DNA of 11,258 nt from Spirochaetota bacterium (GTDB taxonomy: Bacteria; Spirochaetota; UBA4802; UB4802). The first letter of the stretch is position 1. Every line of letters begins with the position of its first letter. The translations under genes were made by a program, and so were the position numbers. The notes under the pieces were generated by a model, which ran no database searches, was not told the DNA's origin, and worked only from the letters and a program-made list of their open reading frames with translations. The stretch covers positions 1-11,258 of the forward strand of contig JAKPOE010000200.1 in NCBI GenBank assembly GCA_029548025.1, written 5' to 3'. Below, one piece after another: positions 1 to 7,134 of the stretch.

Positions 1-156
1 TATCATCCATCATTACGACTGCATAAATTACAGGGAAAATTACATGAATACTATTCCATATCATTGGATACACAGTACAGGATGCTGATTGTATTAAATA
101 TTGATGAAAGCACCATCATACCTATTGATATTGGAACGCATGATGAAATATATTGA
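1..156 (+). CDS. RelE/YafQ-type toxin, C-terminal part (5' end outside window)
   Basis: Frame 1 of the plus strand is open from the first base to a TGA at 154-156 and gives 51 residues. Reading in order, they contain HPSLRLHKLQGKL, then YSISLDTQYRMLIV, then IDIGTHDEIY at the C-terminus. This is the order seen at the end of RelE/ParE superfamily toxins of the YafQ/HigB type: a HPSL..HKL.G segment, a Y/W-S..-D..YR strand, and a closing DIGTHD.VY. Family members are about 85-100 residues, so roughly the first 40 are missing to the left, and any antitoxin gene would also lie outside. Such toxins are usually ribosome-dependent mRNA endonucleases, but activity cannot be judged from a fragment. The gene points towards the end of the dehydratase gene and is not part of the polysaccharide operon. 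Confidence 0.82.
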   Translation, partial: YHPSLRLHKLQGKLHEYYSISLDTQYRMLIVLNIDESTIIPIDIGTHDEIY

Positions 157-220
157 AAGCATATTGACATACTATCACAACGGTAATGGCGAACATTCTT
201 GATAATACTACGTGTGGTAG
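157..220. other. Convergent intergenic region between toxin fragment and dehydratase
   Basis: Sixty-four bases separate the two converging stop codons. Overlapping short dyads, ACTAC-GTGTG-GTAGT (about 207-221) and GTGGT-AGTC-ACCAC (about 213-226), lie next to and across the dehydratase stop codon. They could fold in a transcript, but neither strand shows the run of T expected of an intrinsic terminator. Confidence 0.35.
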
Positions 221-2044
221 TCACCACTCATATGGATTATAGTCCTTCACAAAATGCTGTATAAGGCGTTTGCATTCCACAGGGCTTAAGCTTTGGACAT
301 GGTCAGCTTTTAATGATGCCACCTCGTTGACCAGCGCCTTATCAAAACCGTTGTGCTCTATTGTATAAATTTTAGTATGCGCTGTTGGCACAAGCTCTTC
401 GCCCTCATTCCATAATTCTTCCTGCAACTTTTCACCGGGGCGTACTCCCGTATATACAATAAGGATATCAACATCAGGCTGGTATCCTAAAAGTGCAATC
501 AAATTGCGCGCCACCTCTTCCACACGATATTGTTTTCCCATATCAAGAACAAAAATTTCCCCGCCCTGTGAAAGCACCGTTGCATTGATAACAAGCATCA
601 CCGCCTCCGGTATACTCATAAAATAGCGCGTCATATCAGGATGGGTAATGGTTACTGGGCCTCCTTTTGCAATCTGCTTATAAAACAACGGTATAACCGA
701 GCCGCGGCTGCCGATGACATTGCCAAAGCGCACACAGCACGTGCGCATACCATTGTTATACGCCAGCGTAACCATCTCGGCGATACGCTTGGTTGCGCCC
801 ATGACGCTTACCGGATGCACCGCCTTATCAGTGGAGATACATACAAACTGTTTAACGCCAGCATGCTTTGCAGCTTCCAGCACCGTTACTGTTCCAAGAC
901 AATTGTTGCGCACAGCTTCCTGAGGATTGTGCTCCATGATATCAACATATTTATGCGCAGCAGCATGGAATACCACATCAGGCTTTTCGTTATCAAGAAT
1001 ATACCGCATTCGCGTTGCATCATTGATGTCGGCTATATAGTATCGGATGTCAGGCTTATCAAAATATTTTGCATAATCATTCAGCATCAATGTTAAATTA
1101 TATATTGAATGCTCACCCCTGCCCACCGCTACAATAGTTTTTGCTCTAAAATGTAAAAGCTGCCTGCACGCCTCAGAGCCTATACTTCCGCCTGCACCGG
1201 TAACAAGCACCACCTTACCGGCAAAGAATTGCTCAATAGCATTGCTGTCAACCTGTATTTCCTGGCGCCCTATCAGCTCTTCAACGCCAATACCCTTAAG
1301 CTCGGGGGTCAGAGCCTTTTCAAACAGACGGCTGACAGCCGGAAGTATGGATATGGTAACAGGATGATCACAGCTCTGGATAATGCTAATAATCCTATCC
1401 ACAGCCTTCTTTGGTGCCGACGGCATGGCAATGATGCACTCTTTTACTGTGTACTGCTGCACCAGCGCCGGAATATCACCGGTTGTGCCAAGCACAGGTT
1501 TGCCGCTTAAAAGCGTGCCAACCTTTTTTTTATCATCATCAACAAATCCTATAATGCTGTCATACCTGCCATTGCGCTTAAACTCGGTTGCTATGGTTTG
1601 TCCAGCTTCACCGGCGCCGGCAATGAGGATAACAGATTTTTTACCCGGGGCGATAGTTACTGAAGATGAGGTTAGCTCCCTTAAAACTATCCTGTATGCA
1701 ATTAACAAAACAAAGCCTGTGCCACATGCAATAAACAGGGTGGCAGCATCCGGAATAGTTATGCCATAGGCAGCGATAAGCAGCAGTACACCGCCCAGCA
1801 CAAAGCCTTCGCCGACACGGTAAAAATCCCGTATGGTAGCATACCGCCATACTATGCGATAGCACTGTGCCACATATAATCCCGCTATCGTACATACCGC
1901 ATGAACTGCTGCAACCTTCATCACAGCATATCCCATCCCGTGCAGCAGCATGGACGCCATCACATACCCTGCAATAACGCATGCTATGTCCATCATAACC
2001 AACGGCATCTGCGAAAGCCGTATACTGTAGAATACCTTTTTCAT
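221..2044 (-). CDS. CapD/WbpM/PglF-type membrane UDP-HexNAc 4,6-dehydratase
   Basis: 607 residues, the usual size of the large membrane-bound short-chain dehydrogenase/reductase family (FlaA1/CapD, WbpM, PglF). Residues 1-125 contain about four hydrophobic membrane segments. A first Rossmann-like domain starts with IAGAGEAG (141-148). The catalytic SDR domain starts with the NAD(P)-binding TGAGGSIG (282-289). It continues with STDK (404-407) and VMGATK (414-419), where this family has Met-x-x-x-Lys instead of the classical Tyr-x-x-x-Lys. RFGNVIGSRGSVIP (439-452) and RPGEKLQEEL (535-544) are further family blocks. Known members convert UDP-GlcNAc to UDP-4-keto-6-deoxy-HexNAc on the cytoplasmic face of the membrane. 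The ATG lies 3 bp after the aminotransferase stop with no clear Shine-Dalgarno sequence, so translation is probably coupled. The two genes form an obvious dehydratase-aminotransferase pair. It appears intact, and no key residue is missing. Whether the product is GlcNAc- or FucNAc/QuiNAc-type cannot be told from sequence. Confidence 0.93.
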   Translation of the reverse strand: MKKVFYSIRLSQMPLVMMDIACVIAGYVMASMLLHGMGYAVMKVAAVHAVCTIAGLYVAQCYRIVWRYATIRDFYRVGEGFVLGGVLLLIAAYGITIPDAATLFIACGTGFVLLIAYRIVLRELTSSSVTIAPGKKSVILIAGAGEAGQTIATEFKRNGRYDSIIGFVDDDKKKVGTLLSGKPVLGTTGDIPALVQQYTVKECIIAMPSAPKKAVDRIISIIQSCDHPVTISILPAVSRLFEKALTPELKGIGVEELIGRQEIQVDSNAIEQFFAGKVVLVTGAGGSIGSEACRQLLHFRAKTIVAVGRGEHSIYNLTLMLNDYAKYFDKPDIRYYIADINDATRMRYILDNEKPDVVFHAAAHKYVDIMEHNPQEAVRNNCLGTVTVLEAAKHAGVKQFVCISTDKAVHPVSVMGATKRIAEMVTLAYNNGMRTCCVRFGNVIGSRGSVIPLFYKQIAKGGPVTITHPDMTRYFMSIPEAVMLVINATVLSQGGEIFVLDMGKQYRVEEVARNLIALLGYQPDVDILIVYTGVRPGEKLQEELWNEGEELVPTAHTKIYTIEHNGFDKALVNEVASLKADHVQSLSPVECKRLIQHFVKDYNPYEW

Positions 2045-2047
2045 GGA

Positions 2048-3199
2048 TTATCGTTTATAGTGTTGTGCAATATCAATAACATTGTCTATAACATAGGCAA
2101 TCTCTTCATCCTTCATAGAGGGATAGATGGGGAGGCTTATTTCACGCTCAAACACCCACTCCGCAGAAGGAAATGTACGGTAACTATCGCCCAGCCTTTT
2201 TTTAAAATACGTAAAGCGGTACAATGGAATAAAATGCACGCTTGTGTTTATACCGCGCTCTGCAAGTTTGTCAATAAATTGATTGCGTGAAACGGCAAGC
2301 GCCTGGACATTAAGCTTAAGCGGATACAGATGCCATGACGAGCTGCATGTTTCCTGTACGCTATACGGAATCAGCGTATCATACTGACCAAACGCCTCCG
2401 AATACTTCATGGCTATGGCAGTGCGCATGGCGGTTAACCTTTGTAACTTGGCCAGTTGCGTCAGCCCCATTGCAGCGGCAATATCGGTCATGTTATATTT
2501 ATATCCCTGCTGTTCCACATCGTAGTACCAGCTTCCATGATTATCATACCGCTTCCATGCATCGCGATTCATCCCATGCAGGCGCAGCGAGCGCGCCTGG
2601 TCAGCCCACCTGTTGTTAGCGGTCACAAGCATACCACCCTCACCGGTTGACAGCGTTTTGGTTGCATAAAAGCTATAGCAACCGCAATGCCCCACCGTGC
2701 CTGCCAGCTTCCCTTTATAATACGATGGCAATGAATGGGCAGCATCCTCAATGACATAGCAATTGTGCGCTTTTGCACTATCCATGATTGCATCCATATC
2801 GCAGGGGTGTCCTGCATAGTGTACCGGTATAATTGCTTTGGTCTTAGGCGATAGTAATTGCTTAACTGACTTTACACTTATACAATGTGTTTCTCTGTCA
2901 ATATCTGCCATAACAACAGTGGCTCCGCAGTATTCCACCACCTCAGCTGTAGCAACAAAGGTATTTGCAGGAACTATGACCTCATCGTCCTTGCCCACAC
3001 CACATACCTTTAAAGCTAAGTGAAGCGCCGCCGTGCACGAGCTTACCGCAACGGCATTGGGCACATTGACGTAGCGAGCAAAGGCGTCTTCAAATGCAAT
3101 GGTTTTGGGACCCATGGTAGTCCATCCGCTTTTAATGGCACCTACGGCAGCATCAATATCATCATCATCAATATAGGGGACATGGAACGGGATGTTCAT
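2048..3199 (-). CDS. DegT/DnrJ/EryC1/StrS family PLP-dependent sugar aminotransferase
   Basis: 383 residues, full length for the family. The N-terminus carries the substrate-binding block SGWTTMGPKTIAFEDAFA (24-41), then SSCTAALHLAL (53-63) for PLP phosphate binding. EDAAHS (151-156) supplies the cofactor-ring Asp152, and SFYATKTLSTGEGGM (176-190) has Lys181 as the predicted Schiff-base lysine. GYKYNMTDIAAAMGLTQL (232-249) is the typical following block. The enzyme should transfer an amino group, usually from glutamate, to the 4-keto group of the nucleotide sugar made by the adjacent dehydratase. That would yield UDP-4-amino-4,6-dideoxy-HexNAc (inference from the pairing; other DegT enzymes act at C3). 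The start is supported by a TAAGGA ribosome site (3209-3214) about nine bases before the ATG. It lies 96 bp downstream of the large repeat protein with no obvious terminator between them, so cotranscription is likely. Confidence 0.92.
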   Translation of the reverse strand: MNIPFHVPYIDDDDIDAAVGAIKSGWTTMGPKTIAFEDAFARYVNVPNAVAVSSCTAALHLALKVCGVGKDDEVIVPANTFVATAEVVEYCGATVVMADIDRETHCISVKSVKQLLSPKTKAIIPVHYAGHPCDMDAIMDSAKAHNCYVIEDAAHSLPSYYKGKLAGTVGHCGCYSFYATKTLSTGEGGMLVTANNRWADQARSLRLHGMNRDAWKRYDNHGSWYYDVEQQGYKYNMTDIAAAMGLTQLAKLQRLTAMRTAIAMKYSEAFGQYDTLIPYSVQETCSSSWHLYPLKLNVQALAVSRNQFIDKLAERGINTSVHFIPLYRFTYFKKRLGDSYRTFPSAEWVFEREISLPIYPSMKDEEIAYVIDNVIDIAQHYKR

Positions 3200-3295
3200 G
3201 GAAGTATATCCTTATGCACAACATCGTATTATTTCTATTTTCGGATAAAAGCGGCGGTAAGAATATCAAAAGATTTTTATTTTCAATGACAACTA

Positions 3296-6193
3296 TCACA
3301 AAAACCACAGGAATGTATGCTTGCCAGAGCCATCTTTTTCTGTATATTTATACAAACCCTTCAGAATGGAAAACTTGGTAAAACCCGTTTCTTCTTCCTT
3401 TTCATATGCCCATAATATACCCCACAAACTGCCAACTGAATGGTATTTCCGTTCAGGCTTTTTTGTTTCATCAAAAATTGTTCCCAGAAGAACCATCCGC
3501 CTGCCATCATTCATTAACAAGTCTTCATTGCGATAATACAACAAGCCTAAAAGCCCCAGATCAACAATCTTATAATAATGTCGGTAACATCCACTGAGCA
3601 AAACAGGTATAATCAATAGATTGAATTGATGTTCACTATAGTAATAATACAGAGGAAGTATCTTATGACTGAATGAATAGTTATCCTCCTCTACACCAAC
3701 AAGCCACAACAGAGCATCAACATCATACATGGGTTTGTTTTTGTCCCGGTCATATTCAAACAATGCACCCCAGAGCAGTCGTAAGCGTAGTACTTCGGGT
3801 TCTGTGGTTACTGTCATAGTTGTCAATAACAATGAATGTTGCGTCTTAATGGCTTCCCCTGAAGAATAATAGTTTTTATAATCATATAAAAAAAGCATAG
3901 TATCCCTTGTATAGCTCTTTGATCGGTAGCGGTAATACCCTGCAACAAAAAGTGACTGACCATCATCATCACGATGTTGCCACATCAAACACAGCGGGAT
4001 GGCAAATGTATCATCATGTTTATCCATTGTGTTGACGCTTTTGTAGTATAACGGATTTATATAAAGACTTTTAGCAATCAAGCCATTGTTACTATATTCT
4101 TTGTTGTAATGAATAAGTGAGAATGACCTTGTAACCTTATAACCATCTTCTGTATACACACTAAACCAGTAAAAAGGAAAAATCCTGAACCCGCGCTTAG
4201 TGTCTGAATGATACCAATTGATGAAAGGCCATAGTATTGTTTTTTCATCATAGCCCGCAGTATCATATTCATGCCAATAGCAATTGATAAGATACATGCT
4301 GGCAAAAGCATTGTTATCCCTTTGATATCCGTAAAAAGGAAATAAAACAAAATATTCTTCAGCATCCGAATAATATGAAACATACAATGGTAGCAAAACA
4401 AACAGCTTGTCTTTTGAAGCTTCATCCCAGGTAAGCCATGAAAGTGGAAGCAATCTAAAATGTCGCATGCTATCAGCTTTTTCAAATGCCATTAAACCAA
4501 AAAATATCTTCCAACCCCAGAAGAACTGTGAATCTTCCCTGTTAACGGTCTTCTTTTTATTAATCTGTGGATGCGTTGTATCACTACCATTCAAATGATT
4601 ATTGGCGATAGTTCTCTTCATCAAGGCACTGTCAGCATCATAGTCTGCTGGTTTATTATTATCAACAGCATCAGCATTTTGCAAATAACTATCGCCCAAA
4701 CCTGTATTTGCTTTATCCCGTGAATATGGAATACGAGATGAAAAGCTCCACATTGCATATAACCACGATACATCAGTATCAAGATATTTTCTCCCTTCAG
4801 ATTGGGAAAGATTAACCCCAACATCTGGCTTAAAAATACCAGTATAGGTTTTACGCGCATACCCTGTAAGGTTAATATGAACAGTAGTGTTGGTATCACT
4901 ATAGTTGTAAACAAAAGGCAGTAGTATATTCCCTTTGCTTGTATCATTACGCCATGAAAAATAGATGGGCAAAAAATGAATATAGTATTGCTCAACACCG
5001 TTTTTTTGAGGCGCATTATTTATGGCATAGTGCTTGCTATGGTAATACAACCATATCCATAGCCTATCCATATCCGGCTGCCAGCGGTGAAAATGAAATA
5101 AGCCAAAGGAAACACCCTCATAAGCTGTCCTGCGTGGACTGCAGTATAATGGCACATAGTAGCGGTATCCATTATCAGTAAATTCGTGAAACAGCAATGG
5201 CACAATCCACAGGGTGTGTAATGCATTATGGTTTCTTCTCCAATCAATCAACCATAGTATATTGGTATGTGAGCTATCATCACCTGCACTATGATAATAT
5301 ACAGGGATAACCGGAAACCAGATGTTGTTGTAGGTATAGTGTTGTGTGCTTGTGTCATAAACAGTGCGCCTGCCAAAAAGTGGTGTTACCGTATAGTGTT
5401 CGATAGTAGCCTTTGATAAGTCTTTACCCCACATAAATACCGGCAAACACCATAAACGCTGCAACCCGTGTTCATCCCAGCTATAATCCAGCAACCATAC
5501 AATATTACGGTGTCCATAGTTGTTGCGCACATGGTGGTAAGTGAGCGGTATTATTGGTGCCCACCATGTATACTCACTATCATGAGGAGTACTATGGCTA
5601 CTATACCAAAAAAGTGGGTTGCCATACCATGTTTGTGACAGTTCATCCGAACGGTATACACGGTAATATGACAGCAATGGAACTATGACATTGTACTGAG
5701 AGGTAAACTGCTGGTATTCCTGTGCACGATTTTGTTTACCCCACCACAATAACAGCAAAATCTCACGGTCATATTTAACCTGATTGGTGTATGAATAATA
5801 TGCAGGAAATAATAAAAACTTTGTTTTCTCTGCACCATCCTGTTTTACATAGGTTAACAGGGGGAAGATAATGGTTTTTTTTCGATTATCAATTTTACTG
5901 GTAATGTGATAATATAATGGAAGTACTCTGTATGAAGTATAGTTTGGATAATCAGTATACTTATATAGCCATAGAACCATCATTGAATAATGGTTCTGCC
6001 ATTTTTCCTGTTCTATAAAAAGCGATTTTATAGGATACTTTTCCTCTTTTTCACTTCCATACACCTCATGCTCTTCATCCAGATCATCCCAGCTTCTGCC
6101 ATACAATGGAGTCAAAGCCAAAAGCATCATGATAATGGAAATGAAAAGGAATGCACCTTTGGTTTTTACCCATTCCATAGTTTTCTTATTCAC
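3296..6193 (-). CDS. Large exported aromatic-repeat protein of unrecognised family (possible outer-membrane barrel)
   Basis: 965 residues from a GTG start. An in-frame ATG at 6176-6178, giving MEWVKTKG, is an alternative; an AGGTG lies 12 bases before it and the GTG has no ribosome site of its own. Residues 7-32 look like a signal peptide or N-terminal anchor: charged start, then FLFISIIMMLLALTPL. The rest is extremely rich in Tyr, Trp, Phe, His and Asn. It repeats a short strand motif, hydrophobic-Pro-Leu/Val/Phe-aromatic-aromatic, at least twenty times; examples are VLPLYYH, IIPLTYHH, VIPVYYHS, LLPLYVSYY, LFPFYGYQ, IFPFYWF and ILPLYYYY. The strands are separated by polar turns. Two ~80-residue units (about 190-257 and 270-337) are clearly duplicated. 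A polar, strand-poor linker (about 486-555) divides the protein in two. The C-terminus ends on aromatics (HTFLWFL), as many outer-membrane barrels do. No enzymatic motif was seen. The pattern suggests a beta-sheet or barrel surface protein. Its position in a polysaccharide cluster suggests, without proof, a role at the envelope. A function cannot be named. Confidence 0.85.
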   Translation of the reverse strand: MNKKTMEWVKTKGAFLFISIIMMLLALTPLYGRSWDDLDEEHEVYGSEKEEKYPIKSLFIEQEKWQNHYSMMVLWLYKYTDYPNYTSYRVLPLYYHITSKIDNRKKTIIFPLLTYVKQDGAEKTKFLLFPAYYSYTNQVKYDREILLLLWWGKQNRAQEYQQFTSQYNVIVPLLSYYRVYRSDELSQTWYGNPLFWYSSHSTPHDSEYTWWAPIIPLTYHHVRNNYGHRNIVWLLDYSWDEHGLQRLWCLPVFMWGKDLSKATIEHYTVTPLFGRRTVYDTSTQHYTYNNIWFPVIPVYYHSAGDDSSHTNILWLIDWRRNHNALHTLWIVPLLFHEFTDNGYRYYVPLYCSPRRTAYEGVSFGLFHFHRWQPDMDRLWIWLYYHSKHYAINNAPQKNGVEQYYIHFLPIYFSWRNDTSKGNILLPFVYNYSDTNTTVHINLTGYARKTYTGIFKPDVGVNLSQSEGRKYLDTDVSWLYAMWSFSSRIPYSRDKANTGLGDSYLQNADAVDNNKPADYDADSALMKRTIANNHLNGSDTTHPQINKKKTVNREDSQFFWGWKIFFGLMAFEKADSMRHFRLLPLSWLTWDEASKDKLFVLLPLYVSYYSDAEEYFVLFPFYGYQRDNNAFASMYLINCYWHEYDTAGYDEKTILWPFINWYHSDTKRGFRIFPFYWFSVYTEDGYKVTRSFSLIHYNKEYSNNGLIAKSLYINPLYYKSVNTMDKHDDTFAIPLCLMWQHRDDDGQSLFVAGYYRYRSKSYTRDTMLFLYDYKNYYSSGEAIKTQHSLLLTTMTVTTEPEVLRLRLLWGALFEYDRDKNKPMYDVDALLWLVGVEEDNYSFSHKILPLYYYYSEHQFNLLIIPVLLSGCYRHYYKIVDLGLLGLLYYRNEDLLMNDGRRMVLLGTIFDETKKPERKYHSVGSLWGILWAYEKEEETGFTKFSILKGLYKYTEKDGSGKHTFLWFL

Positions 6194-6237
6194 CTGCTAT
6201 GTTGTATAATTTTCCAGTTTTACACTTCGGATGGAAC

Positions 6238-6243
6238 ATTATA
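6238..6243 (-). promoter_or_regulatory. Candidate -10 element upstream of the large repeat protein
   Basis: On the minus strand a perfect TATAAT occurs about 45 bases before the GTG start of the 965-residue protein. The -35 region at 17-18 bp spacing (around GTTCAA/TGTTCA) matches the consensus poorly. If real, it would start transcription of the repeat protein, aminotransferase and dehydratase as a three-gene unit separate from the damaged gene upstream. The region is A+T-rich, so chance matches are common. Confidence 0.4.
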
Positions 6244-6304
6244 CATCAAACATAATAACCTTGAACACTTTAAATCAAAGTACATCATCCAAAAGTTTAC
6301 AACA

Positions 6305-6875
6305 CTACGTAACATCCAATTCCTTTATCTGTTGCTGTATATAGTCCCGTATTTGATATTTTGTAATTGATATAACAGGTTCAAGATGATTAATCTTATC
6401 GTCAATAATATCATCTACATATAACAATGCCATAGAAAATAGTTTCATTGTTAATCCAGGTATTATTTTTGAAGATATATCATAAAGTTTTTTTATTCCC
6501 AATTCTTTCATTAAAAAATATACATCATAATAATCTCTATATTTAGCTCGTAAAAATAATACATGTATCTTCATGGCAGCAATGGATTCAATAGTTGCAA
6601 TATTCAGTTGTTTAATTTTTCTTGGTTTTAAAAATTCCCAGCCAGCATCAAAAAATGTTACTTTTGTTCCATCAATCAAAAGATCAATCTGCTCACTGCT
6701 TTGATTTGTAATTTCCACCTTTCCAAAATATTTTATATACTGCAAAATGTCATGTATGCTATAGAGATTTTTATTGTACGTAAAAAAATCTAAATCATCG
6801 CTTTTCCTATGATGTAAATATATTGCTAACACAGAGCCACCAGCTAAAACATAGCTGTTGTTTTGTTTGTTTCAT
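6305..6875 (-). pseudogene. AbiEii-like nucleotidyltransferase, 5' end disrupted
   Basis: The continuous frame 6305-6832 encodes 175 residues from a GTG. It reads LAIYLHHRKSDDLDFFT at the start and later AAMKIHVLFLRAKYRDYYDVYFL (about residues 85-107). These are the two landmarks of the AbiEii/AbiGii nucleotidyltransferase family (DUF1814, the toxin half of AbiEi-AbiEii-type systems). The frame continues upstream of the GTG as NSYVLAGGSVLA, so the conserved GGS nucleotide-binding motif lies before the only legal start. It then runs into TGA at 6872-6874 without an ATG, GTG or TTG. An ATG at 6873-6875 begins MKQTKQQ in a different frame and fails after 22 codons. Family members are usually 220-280 residues with a helical N-terminus, so the 5' end looks frameshifted and truncated. 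No AbiEi-like partner gene is visible. Most likely an inactive remnant; a sequencing indel is the alternative. Confidence 0.72.
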
Positions 6876-7134
6876 AGACACATGCACTATTATTTTATTA
6901 TGGTTACTTTTAACAATAAAATTTTCATCATTTCAAAAAATAGTAAACCATTTTCTGAATGATTATACCTTCAGGATATACCAAATATAATTATGATAAC
7001 TTCCCCTATAGCAAAGCTGTATTAGTATACTATGATACATTATTTTTGTCAAATGTTTGGTTATATGGTATGCTACATTACACACTAGTTCAAGCTAAGG
7101 ATGCACTATTCATATATTGCTATTACAATTTTAA
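6876..7134. other. Gene-free stretch between the WecA-like gene and the nucleotidyltransferase remnant
   Basis: About 260 A+T-rich bases. Apart from the promoter described above, I see only tiny open frames on the minus strand (for example one starting MMKILLLK and stopping after 13 codons). These may be debris of the lost N-terminal part of the nucleotidyltransferase. A plus-strand open frame that runs on into the WecA-like gene has no recognisable content. No terminator hairpin with a T-run was found after the WecA-like gene. Confidence 0.5.
7024..7052 (-). promoter_or_regulatory. Strong sigma70-like promoter upstream of the nucleotidyltransferase remnant
   Basis: Reading the minus strand, a perfect -35 TTGACA (7052-7047) is followed after exactly 17 bases by TATACT (7029-7024), one mismatch from the -10 consensus. 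This is the best promoter match noticed in the window. Transcription would start near 7017 and reach the damaged AbiEii-like gene after about 140 untranslated bases. It would add to or replace read-through from the WecA-like gene that ends at 7135. Confidence 0.6.

Noticed and set aside
207..226. Intrinsic terminator between the toxin fragment and the dehydratase
   Set aside because: The stems are only five bases and neither strand has a following T-run.
641..1096. Long plus-strand open frame opposite the dehydratase
   Set aside because: It lies wholly antisense to a gene with clear family motifs. Its composition is that of a shadow frame.
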